In this document: piece after piece, positions 30,848-42,672 of the stretch
Numbering within the stretch: position 1 is the first letter of the stretch
Layout: each line of letters opens with the position of its first letter
Origin: Thinopyrum elongatum
Taxonomy: Eukaryota > Streptophyta > Magnoliopsida > Poales > Poaceae
Direction: 5' to 3'
Length of the DNA: 64,000 nucleotides
Assembly (NCBI GenBank): GCA_011799875.1
Contig: CM022303.1
Coordinates: forward strand, 216,224,255 to 216,288,254
Translations under genes and position numbers: made by a program
Notes under the pieces: generated by a model
The model's input: the letters and a program-made list of their open reading frames with translations, nothing else
Database searches by the model: none
What the model was told of the DNA's origin: nothing

Positions 30848-33800
30848 ATGGGGAAGAAAATCACCGCCAGGGGGAAGCGAGCGACCGCGGTGAAGGAGGC
30901 GTCCGTTGAGGGGAGCAAGAGGGCGTCGGAGCTAGACAGGAAGCTGAGGGCAGATGTCGTCTTCTTTCCGTCGAATCTGGACGGTGAAGTGCTTGAGGCA
31001 AGGTATGGTTATCTATGGGGGAGGGAAGTCCCGAAAGGGCACGGCGCGCCCAAAGGTCTGGCGGAGGGGAAACAGGACCCGCCAGATTCGTACTGATTCT
31101 TTTGCGCGTACTTCATCTGCAGCCTCTGTTCTCCTTTCTCGGATTTCTTGGAAGCAATGATGGTGATTTATGGCTTCCATCTCACGCCAAATGCAATGGC
31201 GTGCATGGCGATCTTTGCTCACTTGTGCGAGAATTTTGTTGGAGTCGCCCCCAACGTTGATCTGTTCAGGCACTATTTTGTTCCGTGAGTGGGGTACAAA
31301 AACCACCGCTCCGGGAACATAAGTTGGATGCCACGGGTAGTGCCAAGGGAGAACTGGGATTACATCTCTGGCCAACAGTGCAGCAGATGGGAGGAGTGGA
31401 TAGGAGATTGGTGTTGGATCCAGGACGAGGAGGCCCCAGAGTTCTGCCAGGCACGGACGGAATGCATTGAGCGCAGTAATGACTGGAGGGAGCTTGGCCT
31501 CACCGATGATAGGCTCCGCCTGACAATAAACAAGATCACCCATCTGAAGGCTGCCGGGCTAACCATTGAGCATGTGGGGGCCGACTTCCTTCTCCACCGT
31601 ATCATGCCGTTGCAAAAGAGGGATAGGTTCGCTGGCTCTATGGGGATGCCGCAGATAGGATGAGGTTACTTCCTGGCCTGGCCAACAACTTGTCATTCTA
31701 CGGCCATGCCTGGTTGTGCGACCAGCTGTTTGGCAGCTTCGAACTTTTCAAATTATCTGCCAACATCATCCCTCTGAACATCAACTCCGCCAGGGACTAG
31801 ATCATGAAATGGATGCCGCATTGCGATGCTCAAGGAGTTGCAAGTGACTGGCAGTTGCCCTCGCTCGACGAAGAGCTGGCGTGGTCCTCCACCCTAGTGG
31901 AAAGAGCTACCAGGGTGGAGGCTAATATGTACAAGCGCACCTCCAGGGTGGAGGAGGCGTACATCAGGAAGCGGCTTGAGGAGGACAGGGCATCCTGAGC
32001 TGCAGCAGCGGCGAAGGCCGGGAAGGCAGCAAGGGGAAAGGAAAAGGCCAGAGACAAAAGTTCTTCCTGTGGCAGGGACGAGGCGCAAGTCTCGGAAGAG
32101 GTTGCCGGGGACGAGCCTGCCGGGGGCGAGCCTTCCGGGATCGAGGCCCTATATACCATGGTGGCAATGGCTCTAGAGGAAGAAGAGGTTGAGGAGGCGG
32201 AGCAACCTGGAGAGGAGTGGCTCGCGGAAGGCCCTCAAACCCCCGAGCCTGTCTTGGATCAACGCCTCGTAGGCGGGCAGCCAACCGGGGAGCGGCAGTC
32301 TCCGATCCTGCGCCCGCCACCAAGAAGGTGAAGGAGGCCACCTCCAGGAGCAGCATCCCCGAAGCTGCACGCCGCCACTCTCCTCGGCTTTCCAGGGCCA
32401 GGGCCCCTCCTGCCAAGCAGCCAGCAGCCACAGAAGACGACTCCTTCTCCCAGTTGGATTCGAGCTCTTCGCAGAGCTCATCTTCGTCGGAGCCCCCTGT
32501 GTCTCAGCAGGGCTCAATGTTGCCGGAGAGCTCAGCTCCCCCGCCCCAGAAGAGGAGCAGGGCATCTTCTCCGCCTGTTGATTTTGTGCTGAGCTCCATG
32601 CTCATCGACGAGGAGTAAGAAAGAACTTCCTCCCTTCCTTACTGTTATTTCCGCATGTTTCCTTGCTTGTTGACGAATCTTTGCTTGCCGCCTTTGTCAG
32701 GGAGGAAGAAGAAGAAGAACAGCCCCTCATTCACCGGACCAAGCGGCTCAAACGCACAGAGCCACCGAGGACGGTGGAAGGGTCGGGCTCGGCAGGGGAC
32801 GGCGCGAGTCCCCCGGCATCAAGCCCCCAGCTTGAACGTGCAGGGGTGGTTCCTCCCGTCAGGAGCGACGGAGGAGAACTCCCCACCACTGAAGCCAAAG
32901 GAGGAGAAGGAACCACCCTGGACGAGCCTTTCCAGGAGGGGCCCACTCCGCCCCTCGATCGGGTCGAGGGATCCCCGCTAAGGGTCTCCACGGAAGAGTC
33001 CGGCCTTGGCCCAGCAACTAACGTTGCCGGAGAGACTGAAGCATCCGCCCGGCAGACCTCTCCGGGTAACTTATTCACTCTTCTTTCCCCATTCCCTCTT
33101 ACCATCTTGCTTCGTACTCCTGACTTGTTAGCAATCTGGTATTTCTGTCATTGATTACTGGATCTGCTTGCAGCCCCTTTAAGTGAGGAGCCAGATTTGC
33201 TGGATGAGGTAGCCAGCATAGGGAAGGACGCCGCGGAGGAGGCCGCCAAGATTGCTGCCACGGAAGGGCAGGAACATGCTGCCGGGGGTGCCCTGGGGCC
33301 CTTGAAGGAGTCCGAGAAATCCCTTGGTAGCACGTCTGGATCAGGGGTGGTGATTGAAGAGAAGATACCTCTCCAAACCATGGGTCCCCTTCCCCTGTTT
33401 GGCACCCGGTGGGGGACCCGCCATCATCTTCAAGCCATCTGGCGCTGGTGCTTGCACAACCTGGGCTTGGAGCCCCCGGCTCATCAATGGTGACGAGCAC
33501 GGAACTTGATGAAGAGCTTCAGCGCATTCTGGCGTCGCTATACCAAGGGGTCGAAGAGGTGGATGACTCCGTCGCCGTTGCTTCGGATTTGTCTTTTATG
33601 GAGTCCGTGGCGACGGGCATCAAGGAGATGCGGGATCGGCACAGCCAGAAATGGCAGGAGCTCAAGGAGCAGTGCAAGTCCGCCAATGAGGTAGGCCAGA
33701 AGCTGAAGGACAAAGGCGCCGAGCTGCGCGATTGGCACGGCAAGCAGTTCCAGGTCCTCTTGAGGCAGCAGGAGACAGTCTCGATGGTGAGGGAGGATGT

Positions 33801-34761
33801 CATCGCTCGTGAGGCGTGCCTGGCGGACCACAAAGTGCTTTTGGACACTAGGGAGCAGGACATTTCTCTCCGGGAGGAGAGGCTTGAAGCTGCTCTCCGC
33901 GCCAAGGACGATGATCTAGAGGTCCTTGTGCAGCAGCGCACCAAAGAGCTGGAAGACAAGCACAAGGCCGCCCTGGATGCCCTTACTGTCAACTCTGCCA
34001 CTCGGCTGAAGAAGCTTGCCGATGACCTTGCCGCTGCCTCTTCCGCCAAGGTGGACCTCGACCAGCAGGTGGCCGAGTTGACGGAAAAGCTTGCCGGGAG
34101 TGCCAAGGAGGTCGAGACTCTCAGGGAGGAGACGCGGAAAGCAGAGATCCTCTTAAAGGATGTGCAATCGCAGCTCTCCTCTAAGAGCCAAGACCTCGAG
34201 AGCACCAACGGCACCATCGAAGATCTAAAAGCCAGGATCGACACCCTGGAGAGCTCAGCAGAATCCAGCGGGGCCCGTGAGCAGCAGCTGACGAAAGAAC
34301 TGGACACCGCGAAGCGCCTCTGGAAGGATGCAGAGGACAAACTGGCGAACCAGTCTGAGCAAGTTAACCTCTAGATCAAGAGCTTGATTGATGTTGCTGA
34401 GCGCCTCACTGCCCAGACCGCAACGATGGGCATGGAGGGGCCAGTCTACTTGGCCAGCAAGCAGGAGGCCCCCAGTGTTAAGCTAGGGGCCTTCTTTAAT
34501 GAGCTGATCGACAAGCTGAAGGTGCATGAGGAGGGAAGAGCTGGTCACTTCAAGGCTGAATCCCAGAAGCTTGCCCGTAATTCCCTCTTCATGGTTTTGA
34601 GCAACATCACCTGCCGCCACCCGGACCTCGACCTTGCCGACGGCTTCAGGAAGTCGCTGCGTGGCGCAGACGTTTCTGCTACCGAGGAGAAGGCCACCCC
34701 TTTTGCCGACAGGGTTCTTGGCGTTCCTGTTGCTCCCCGAGGTCACAAGGACCGGTCTTGA
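30848..34761 (+). pseudogene. Antisense gene of the LTR element: gypsy-type transposon domain plus long coiled coil, broken
   Basis: Reads opposite to the host LTRs. Exon 1 starts MGKKITARGKRATAVKE (ATG 30848) and ends near 31003. After an acceptor (ctgcag, about 31112) comes a segment with GFHLTPNAMACMAIFAHLCENFVG and ENWDYISGQQCSRWEEWIGDW, which recalls the plant 'putative gypsy type transposon' domain (Pfam Transposase_28). Two short introns follow in the Ser/Glu-rich middle (about 32617-32700 and 33066-33173). The C-terminal part, 33409-34761, is a long heptad-rich coiled coil (VREDVIAREACLADHK through LESSAESSGAREQQL). It is broken by TGA at 31286, a frameshift near 31650, TAG near 31798, TGA near 31996, and TAG at 34372. 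Function in the family is unknown; it resembles DNA- or chromatin-associated proteins only in outline. Confidence 0.6.
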
Positions 34762-35922
34762 ATCATGCCCGCTGCTGCGCTGTTCTGTAATCAAAACATG
34801 ATGCATGCTCTGTGTTTAGACATCGTGCTATTTATGCTCGCGTGAAACTTGATGTCTTTGTTAAATCTGAACTGCGTGTTTTATCCCTTTTGAATGTTAC
34901 CCCATTGGTGTTCGCATGATTAATCTCTATGCACGCTCTGGTTGCCTGCCGGTATCATATTGCCGTGAAAGTCGTAAGGGTCTGGCCCTTAACATTTATC
35001 TTGGCGTGGATGCGTCCCGGCAGGTTTTTCCTTAGTAGTTTTTGACGCAGCCACCAATCCCGCAAGCAAGCTCTGAACGGAATGAGGGTGCAGACAAGAA
35101 TCTAGCAAAGGTACCATCTTGTGAAATATTTCTTCACACGAACACTCCGATATTCAAGGGATAAACAAACGCAAATTCTTGATTTACAAGTAAAGCAAAG
35201 ATTGAATAAACTTAGCTCTTATTCGTGCTTCCATCTACTCCTTCCGGCTGCGGCCGCTTGCTGAGCTCGCACGTTCCGAGAAGGGTGGTGCCGCATGTAT
35301 ATCGACTCCTAGCTCCCAGCAAGGGTCGGTTAGAAGTATATGTATCTTGTGGGTGGCAGGACATGACGTGTAGGCATGGACGGTTCTTCTCCCCTCCTCT
35401 TCACACTTTTTGATCAATCCAACGGCGGTTGGCACGAAAGTCACGCCAGCGCGGACAGCCTTGCCGGAGCGTACTTGCCGGGGCGTCAACCAACGGATTA
35501 GCACCGGCGTTCTACTCAGGATTTTCCCAAGCAGGGTAAATGCTGGACCGAGGATCGCGCGGGCTCATCGACGTTGATGATGCTAAAACCCAGAGTAGCT
35601 CGATTGTCAATAAGTGAGAGTGGCAGGGAGAGAAATCCAATACCCTTGCACATCGCTCCTTTGCCCGAACGGGGCTCGCAGGGCGTTCCTGCTGTCTGAT
35701 CCGTTCGGGAAGGTACTGTCGCCCTTGTCGCTAGCTTCCGCCTCTGTGACCACGGCGTACGGAGGTGGCAGAGGTTGGACGAGGTCGGCGGGGGAGCGGC
35801 ATCGCTCTCCCGCTCCACCCCCGCCATTCCTTTGGGCGCCGTGAGTGGTGACGCCGTTGATGAAGAAGATGGCGATGAAGGTGACGCGCAACATACACTT
35901 CTTGGGTTCGCGCAAGCGCAAT
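34762..35922 (-). other. Leader side of the LTR element, no gene
   Basis: In element sense this follows the primer site and precedes the antisense gene's 3' end. It is moderately GC-rich with overlapping short ORFs on both strands that share no family signature. Confidence 0.45.
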
Positions 35923-35941
35923 CCCCCTACCTGGCATGCCA
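35923..35941 (-). promoter_or_regulatory. Primer-binding site
   Basis: The minus strand reads TGGCATGCCAGGTAGGGGG, starting four bases inside the LTR edge at 35946. The TGG start and position are those of a tRNA primer site. I could not assign the tRNA. Confidence 0.65.
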
Positions 35942-35945
35942 AAGA

Positions 35946-36874
35946 TGTCGTGGGAAACCACGGCCACCTATGGGGCCAAGGGCCCCTTTTGGTTCGGCAG
36001 GGGGACTGAGCACGTTGCACAAAGAGCAGAGGAGCGCAGCGTAGTGCGGCAGAGATCACACGGGCAGTTTTACCCAGGTTCAGGCCGCTACGAGGCGTAA
36101 AACCCTACTCCTGCTTTGGTGGATTGATGGTGGATGGTGGTGGAAACGTAGCGCTCTTGCCCAGCAGGGTTGCCTCGGGGAGAGAGCAGCTACGCGCGTA
36201 TGAGTGTACAGGGGTCCGAATCCTTTCTATGGTTGCCATGGGCCTCCTTTTATAGATTAAGGGGTCACCACAGTGGCAAATCAGTCATTGTGTATTGATT
36301 AGATAGCAAACAGTGCTATCATACCTACTCTGCAGATAGAGTAGTATGCATTAAATGCGCCGCTCAGTGTCACATCAAGGCCTGCCCGGCATGCCTTATC
36401 GGGCTGTTTGGCTACCTTCTCTCCTGTCTGCGTGACACGTCGCAGGACGGGTGTCATCTGGAGGTGATTCCTGTAGGAAATGGCTGCCATGTGGCAAAAG
36501 GCAGCCACTTAGTCATGTTGGGGCTTGACACCACACCGATTGATGACTTGCGTCGCTGTGAGGTGGGGCAGTGAAGCCTTGGCGGGGTGTTTTGCCTTCG
36601 TATGCCCCGACAGGCCTGCCAGGGCGGTCCTGAGGCTTGCTCCCGGGGCAACCTTGACCTTGCCAGGCTCTCCTGCCCGGCGAGGGAGGCTTTCCCTTAG
36701 CGGTGTCTTGCTTCATGGCTTGATTTGGTCTTCTCAACTTGCCTTTTGACTCCTCAAAGAGCCTATCTCTTCATCTTGGTCTTGCCTTGGATGTTGCAAT
36801 CTTGCCGGGTTCGTGGCTCACTGTCCGTGCGCAAGTCAGGGGAAAACATACACCCCTGTTTGTGTACCCCGACA
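35946..36874 (-). repeat. LTR (5' LTR in element sense)
   Basis: 929 bp partner of 29527-30455. It is followed by CGCAC, the right TSD copy. Confidence 0.9.
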
Positions 36875-37440
36875 CGCACACACACACAATCTCATGCCTA
36901 GCTAAGTATGATTGTCTCTCACTCAATTGTAGGCACACGCAGTCCCCCCTATGTATATGACTAATTCTTAGTCTCCATCACAAACATATGCATTGTCTCT
37001 TTTCCTCACTCGGTCTATCTCGATTTCTCTTGGGGCATCTTTCTATCGCACGCACACCTCGTCCCTCGATCTCCCACCCATATAGTCCCCTCACGATCTC
37101 GAGGGGATCTCTCTATCACAAACACACCCTCTCTCCCTCCCCATGCGTCCATCTTCTCCATGCGTCCCTCTCGACCTCTGTCCCTTGTTGGCCAGACCTC
37201 TATTGGACATGTGCTATAGGGGTGTCTCTCTCTGTTGCAAACAATCACGCACTAGCTATCTTCATGTATCTCCTCACCTCGCTTTTCTATCTCGGAGATG
37301 CATGCGTGATATGTTTGCATAAGAAATGAACACACATTCTCTCTATTTTATCATTTGTTGTCCCTTTCTCTTTCACACACACACTCTTTTTGCACACTCA
37401 CTCATTCTCCTTCACATGCACTTGATCTCTCTCGACTTAG

Positions 37441-37691
37441 GTACTCTCTTCGGTCCATAGCATATAGATTTATTGAAAAGTCAAACATCACAAAGTTTGA
37501 CCAGGTACGTGGAGAAAAACATTTATATCTAGAATGGCAAACATATATCATTAGATTCATCATGAGATGTAGTTTCATGTGATGTATCTTGCATATTGTA
37601 GATATAAATAATATTTGCATAAACCTGGTCAAAGTTTCCAAAGTTTGACTTCTAAAAAATTTGTATGCGCTGCATTATCGAACAGATGGAG
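37441..37691. mobile_element. Stowaway-type MITE, copy A
   Basis: About 250 bp, starting tactctcttcggtccat and ending attatcgaacagatggagca. Inside, gaaaagtcaaac..ca.aa..ttgacca(g)gta and its inverse, acctggtcaaagtttccaaagtttgactt, form a long hairpin. Confidence 0.7.
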
Positions 37692-38389
37692 CATCTCTTT
37701 ACCCCTCTCAGCTATCTGAAGCACCACTCAGCCGTATCGGGGCTTCTCTATCTCTCTCAAACTTTATATCTCCCTGGTTCACACATACACATATCTCGCT
37801 CGCGCTACATAGACCCATCTAACACTCTCCGCCCTTGTTCTCTCTCTATGTGACACGCACCCCCCTAAGTACCATAATCCCTCACTCCATCATAGGCACA
37901 CGCACTCCCCCCTAAGTATGACTATCTCTCACTATCCATTAGGAACACACTTATTGTCTCCTTCCATCCATACTTCTATCTCGATATCTCTTGGGGTATC
38001 TTCTATCGCGCACACACCTTGTCACTCCATCTCCCACCCATGTAGTCCCATCATGATCTCCAGGGGATCTCTCTGTCACAAACACACACACTCTCCTCCC
38101 CATGCCTGCATTTTCTCCATACATCTCTCTCGACCTCTCTTCCTTGTTTGTCAGACCTCTCTTGGCCACGTGCTAGGGGTCTTTCTCTCTCGGTTACAAA
38201 CAACCACACACTATCTCCTCACCTCGCTTCCGCTGTCGAAGATGCATGTGTGATATGTTTGCATAAGACACACACGTTTTTTCTCTACTTTATCGTGTGT
38301 TGTCCATGTCTCTTTCACACACGCACACACACACACACACTTTTTTCAATCACTCTTTCTATTTCACACACTCTCTCGCCCTAGTTAGG

Positions 38390-38640
38390 TACTCTCTCAC
38401 GTCCATAAACATATGGATGTTTTGAAAAGTCAAACCTCAGAAAATTTTGACCAGGTATATGTGGAGAAAAGCATTTACATATGGAACGAACATTAGATTC
38501 ATCACAACATGTACTTACTTCATACTATAATTTATCTTTGGTATTGTAGATATAAGTAATTTCTTTATAAACTTGGTCAAAGTTTCAAAAGTTTGACTTT
38601 AAAAAAAATATAGGCACTACATTATCGAACGGAGGGAGTA
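38390..38640. mobile_element. Stowaway-type MITE, copy B
   Basis: Same element in the second duplicated unit, with a clearer terminus (ttatcgaacggagggagta). The sharing of this insertion shows that the MITE entered before the block was duplicated. Confidence 0.8.
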
Positions 38641-38690
38641 GCTCTTTCTCTCTCTCTACTATCTCTCACGGGCCTCCCCTCACTCGATCT

Positions 38691-39062
38691 CTCTTTACCG
38701 AGGGATTATACGATCACTATGTCAGCGTATAGCTTCGTATATTGTTTAGTTGACCGGTCAACCAGTCCACATGCTGCCTTGTCAGCTCGTGTTCTCTATC
38801 TTCGTGTGCTAGCCCATGTGGCAGTGGGTGAAAATATGTAAACTAGAGGCCCATCTAGCACGCGGTGAAGTAAACAAAGTTGAAACCACTCACGGTAGCA
38901 CCCCGCACGCTAGTAAATTGAGGGCACACTTCTTCCGCGTGAAGGACGCACTCGTGCACACTTCACCACTGCGCGGCGGCATGCACACAAGGACGCACTC
39001 GCGCACACCCAGCACACAAGACACACCAGCACATGTGTACACTGGCGTCGCCGCCAGCTGAG
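38691..39062. other. Upstream region of the F-box pseudogene
   Basis: Holds no ORF of note. It is rich in cacac words up to the ATG at 39063; no TATA box is clear. Confidence 0.35.
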
Positions 39063-40155
39063 ATGGACGGCGAGGTAGCCAACGAGCGGAGGCGGCTCGA
39101 ACCAAAACCACATTCGGCGAGCCTGGACTTCATCAGCAGCCTCCCCGATGACATGCTGCTCGTCATCATCGGCCTCCTCCCCACCAAATAGGCCGTGCGG
39201 ACCACCCTGATCTCCCGGCGGTGGCAACCCCTCTGGCGCCGCGTCCCCCTCAACCTCACCGTCGATAGCTGCCTCTGCGACGGGGATTGCAAATGCATGG
39301 CCGCAGTCTCCAAGATCCTTTCATCGCACCCTGGGCCAGCCAGACGCCTTGACATCCGCATGTTCAGTACCAACTGCAAGGTCCAAGCCAAGCTCGACGA
39401 GTGGTTCTTATCCCCCGCCCTAGATCAGCTCGAGGAGCTCAGGTTTGAAGCTAGATGATGTCGCTCTCTGTCGCCGTCCGTGCTCCGCCTCACGCCAACG
39501 CTGCGCCGCGCCAGCTCCTGCTATTTTCCCCAGATTAATGCCGCGCCCGCCCTTCTTCTCCCTCAACTCAAGCAGCTCAACCTCTTGGACGTTGGCATCT
39601 CGAAGAAGGCTATGGAGCACCTGCTCCGTAGCTGTACTGCACTCGAGTACCTTCGTCTTCGATAGATCCACGGGTTCAATAGCCTCCACATCGCCTCGAC
39701 GAATCTCTGATGGATTTATGTGTCTTGTTGGCCCCGCAACAAGACATCAATTGGGAAGAGACCACTCCAGCTGTTCCACGTTATGGTCATTGAGAATGCG
39801 CCTTTCCTTGAGAGATTGCTTGTATCTGACCTAGAAGGTCCAACAAAAATCAGGGTCATTGACGCACCAAAATTGACAGCGTTGGTGTACTCGTCTGCCA
39901 AATTCTCCAAACTCTTTATTGGATCCGTAATCGTTCAGGTACAACACTCATCTTCTTCTCCGTCTTCTTGAAATTCACATTTTTAAAAATCTTCTTGATG
40001 TACTTATGACTGTCATCCAGAAAATGATTCCCACAAGCTTGACCCAGTCTCTGCGCACAGTGAAGATCTTGGCAATAAAATCTATCGGCCCCAATGTGGA
40101 TCAAGTTGTTGGATTCCTTACATGCTTTCCGTGCACGGAGAAGCTACTCATCAAG
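39063..40155 (+). pseudogene. F-box/LRR (FBD-type) gene, inactivated by four in-frame stops
   Basis: Exon 1 (39063-39938) and exon 2 (40021-40155) keep one frame and clean borders (cag|gt, ag|aaaatg). The N-terminus has the F-box: LDFISSLPDDMLLVIIGLLPTK, then AVRTTLISRRWQPLWRRVPLNL. Leucine-rich segments follow (LPQLKQLNLLDV, CTALEYLRL, LERLLVSDLEG, PKLTALVYSSAKFSKLF), and exon 2 has LTQSLRTVKILAIK. In the family the F-box binds SKP1 and the repeats choose the substrate of an SCF ubiquitin ligase. Stops are at 39189 (TAG), 39456 (TGA), 39663 (TAG) and 39708 (TGA), with no frameshift. The usual third exon (FBD) is missing; MITE and copia DNA begin soon after exon 2. Confidence 0.8.
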
Positions 40156-40400
40156 GTGAAACTTCTTTCCTATTAGTAAACGGTAATCACAACGTAGCTC
40201 AATTTTTTCATAATTTTCCCAAATTATGATGACAAGTGTAGTGTTCAAAACTGCATCTACGCACTGCACCGGAAGAAATGTTTTTAGTATTTTTTCTCAT
40301 GTGATCACCTGCATCATTTTTTTGTTGTACTAGTAGCCTAGGCTAGTCATAGTGGCAAGTAACTTAGAGTAGTAAACTCTATGGTTAGCCTAAGAACAAG

Positions 40401-40612
40401 TACTACCTCCGTCCTGGTTTACTCTTCGTATTTTGTAGCATCAAAAATTGACCATAGATTTAACTAACAAAATGTTAATGCATGTCACTAAAAATTATAT
40501 CGTTGGATTCGTATTTGAACATAATTTCAAATGGTATAATTTTTGGTGACATGCATTGGCATTTTCTTACGTAAATCTATGGTCAAAATTTTACACTAAA
40601 TACGAGGTAGTA
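40401..40612. mobile_element. MITE with TACTACCTC/GAGGTAGTA ends
   Basis: About 212 bp. The ends are inverted repeats, and the interior (catagattta.ctaa, aatg.atgcat(g)tcac.aaaaatta) folds back on ggtgacatgcatt and taaatctatgg. It fits a Stowaway-like MITE with a TA target. The 80 bp before it (agcctaggctagtcatagtgg) look like part of another small element. Confidence 0.7.
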
Positions 40613-40630
40613 CAAAAGTGGGCTATAACA

Positions 40631-42207
40631 TGTAGGATCGAAAGTAGGTCTAGAGGGGGGGGGTGATTAGACTACCTGACCAAATAAAAATCTAGCCTTT
40701 TCCCAATTTTAATTGTTGGCAGATTTTAGCAACTAGTACAACTCAAGCAATCAACCTACACATGCAATTCTAAGAGTATAGCAGCGGAAAGTAAACATTG
40801 CATATGAAGGTAAAGGGAAGGGTTTGGAGAAGGCAAACGCAATGTAGACATGGAGATTTTTGGCGTGGTTCCGATAGGTGGTGCTATTGTACATCCACGT
40901 TGATGGAGACTTCAACCCACGAAGGGTAACGACTGCGCGAGTCCATGGAGGGCTCCAACCACGAAGGGTACACGAAGAAGCAACCTTGTCTATCCCACCA
41001 TGGCCATCGCCCACGAAGGACTTGCCTCACTCGGGTAGATCTTCACGAAGTAGGCGATCTCCTTGCCCTTACAAACTTCTTGGTTCAACTCCACAATCTT
41101 GTCGGAGGCTCCCAAGCGACACCTAACCAATCTAGGAGACACCTCTCTCCGAAAGGTAATAAATGGTGTGTTGATGATGAACTCCTTGCTCTTGTGCTTC
41201 AAATGATAGTCTCCCCAACACTCAACTCTCTCTCACATATTTGGCTATGGTGGAAACATGATTTGAGTGGAAAGCAACTTGGGGAAGGCTAGAGATCAAG
41301 ATTCTTATGGTAGGATTGAAATATCTTGGTCTCAACACATGAGTAGGTGGTTCTCTCTCAAAAAATGAGTAGTGGAAGTGTAGGCGCGTTCTGATGGCTC
41401 TCTCTTGAATGGAGAAGGGGGTGGAGGGGTATATATAGCGTCCACACAAAATCCAACCGTTACACACATTTGACTCAACTCGGTCAGACCGAATAGAAGA
41501 ACTTGGTGAGACTGATTCAGTTCAAAATGTGAATGTTAGGAATCTCAGTGGGACCGACTGGAACAACTTGGTGGGACCGATGTGCAAGGGCTAGGGTAAA
41601 ACCTCATCTCGGTGAAGCCAATTGCATGAACTCGGTGAGACCGATTTTAGCAAAGCAAACAGAGAGTTGGTCAAGCAAACTCGGTGGGACCGATCGCTCA
41701 TTTCGGTGAGACCAAAATGTTACAAAGGGAAACAGAGAGTTTGCAGGGCCATCTCGATGAGACCGAGATCCGTATCGGTGAGACCGAATCATTTAGGTTT
41801 TCTGGCAGTGGCTATGTCAACTGAACTCGGTGGAGCCGGATAGATCAAATAGGTAGGGCCGAGTTTGACTTGGAGTTTTGGACATATGTGGAAATGAGAA
41901 AGTGGCTGAGGGTTTTGGAGCAATATCACTAAGCACTTTAAGCAAGTAGACCATTAGGCAACACCTCATCCCCTTTTAATAGTATTGGCTTTCCTATGGA
42001 CTCAATGTGATCTTGGATCACTAAAATATGAATTGTCTTGAGCTTTTTCCAATATGTGCCCTTAGCATTTTGAGGGGTCCACATCTCTAGTCCATGCCAT
42101 GCCAATCATTGAACTTTCTGAAATATTCAACTTGAATGGATATTAGTTCAATGAGCTATATGTTGTTATGAATTACCAAAACCACCCGGGGATTAGTTGC
42201 ATTTTCA
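40631..42207 (-). repeat. Copia LTR, left copy
   Basis: Minus strand TGAAAATGCAACTAATCC...CGATCCTACA. It matches 58624-60208 with scattered differences. The TATA box on the minus strand is CTATATATA at 41430-41438. Four exact TCGGT-N3-ACCGA dyads (41480, 41632, 41681, 41775) and several decayed ones lie between 41470 and 41870. Confidence 0.85.
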
Positions 42208-42239
42208 TAACGGCCCTCCAGTATGTAGGCCAAAACACG

Positions 42240-42533
42240 TGCCACATTCACTTCCTTCTTGGAGGTCACCTCCTCCTCAACAACAAAGTCCTCATCCTCA
42301 GATTCAGATGTTCTCTTCTTCCTTGTCCTGGTTGCTACCTTAGGCAAGTTGCAGGGAGTGCTTCTGCTCCCCTCATCATAGTTGCTTGAGGGACTAGTGC
42401 CCTCACTGAGGTTGACCTGCTCTTCAGACTTGTTCTGACTATCACTGCCCTCTGACATTGCTGAAACTGACCCTGTGAATAGTTGGGTATAGATAGAGTG
42501 GATGAGCATCACAAAGTGCAGCTTATTTTGCAA
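42240..42533 (-). pseudogene. Fragment of the copia downstream ORF (element A copy)
   Basis: Reads MQNKLHFVMLIHSIYTQ, MSEGSDSQNKSEEQVNLSEG, KRTSESEDEDFVVEEEVTSKK, and is the counterpart of 62640-62921 in element B. It stops at a deletion junction near 42240, beyond which the sequence has no counterpart in B. Only the N-terminal ~98 residues of a ~700-residue protein remain. Confidence 0.7.
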
Positions 42534-42672
42534 AAATATTGAGACAAAAACTTAATTTCAGTTTTCTGCAGAAAGCATTTCGGAGCTACAGATTTAACAA
42601 ACTCGGTGACACCGAAGCACTAACAAAGTCTAAACACATAGTTTCGGTCAGACCGAAATGCAGTTCGGTGAC

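Larger units (their letters stand above)
29527..36874 (-). mobile_element. Complete non-autonomous gypsy-type element carrying an antisense gene (Tat/Retand-like)
   Basis: Two 929-bp LTRs (29527-30455 and 35946-36874) are flanked by the 5-bp TSD CGCAC (29522-29526 and 36875-36879). Transcription runs on the minus strand: TATAAAAGG in each LTR is on that strand, a tRNA-type primer site (TGGCATGCCAGGTAGGGGG) follows the right LTR, and a G-rich tract abuts the left one. No gag-pol is present. The 5.5 kb interior instead holds a plus-strand, intron-containing gene. Extra antisense ORFs are documented in Tat-lineage elements (Grande, Retand), so this is probably a derivative that kept only that gene. 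By eye about 30 differences separate the first ~490 bp of the LTRs. Confidence 0.8.
36880..38690. repeat. ~0.95-kb tandem duplication, CT/CA-rich, each unit with a MITE
   Basis: Unit A (about 36900-37860) and unit B (about 37861-38690) run parallel: atctcgat.tctcttggg at 37017 and 37978, tctcccaccca at 37071 and 38032, and MITE starts at 37441 and 38389 (offset 948-961). A partial third unit is at 29340-29526, left of the LTR element. The many ctctctc and cacacaca runs make short ORFs meaningless here. Confidence 0.7.

Noticed and set aside
33519..34340. 273-codon Ser-rich ORF on the minus strand
   Set aside because: It is the antisense shadow of the coiled-coil region on the plus strand.
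35231..36059. Several 90-150 codon ORFs on both strands
   Set aside because: Overlapping, without family pattern, and inside the leader and LTR of the 29527 element.
36894..38700. Possible telomere-like or satellite DNA from CA/CT runs
   Set aside because: No telomeric repeat unit; the structure is explained by a ~0.95-kb duplication of CT/CA-rich DNA with MITEs.
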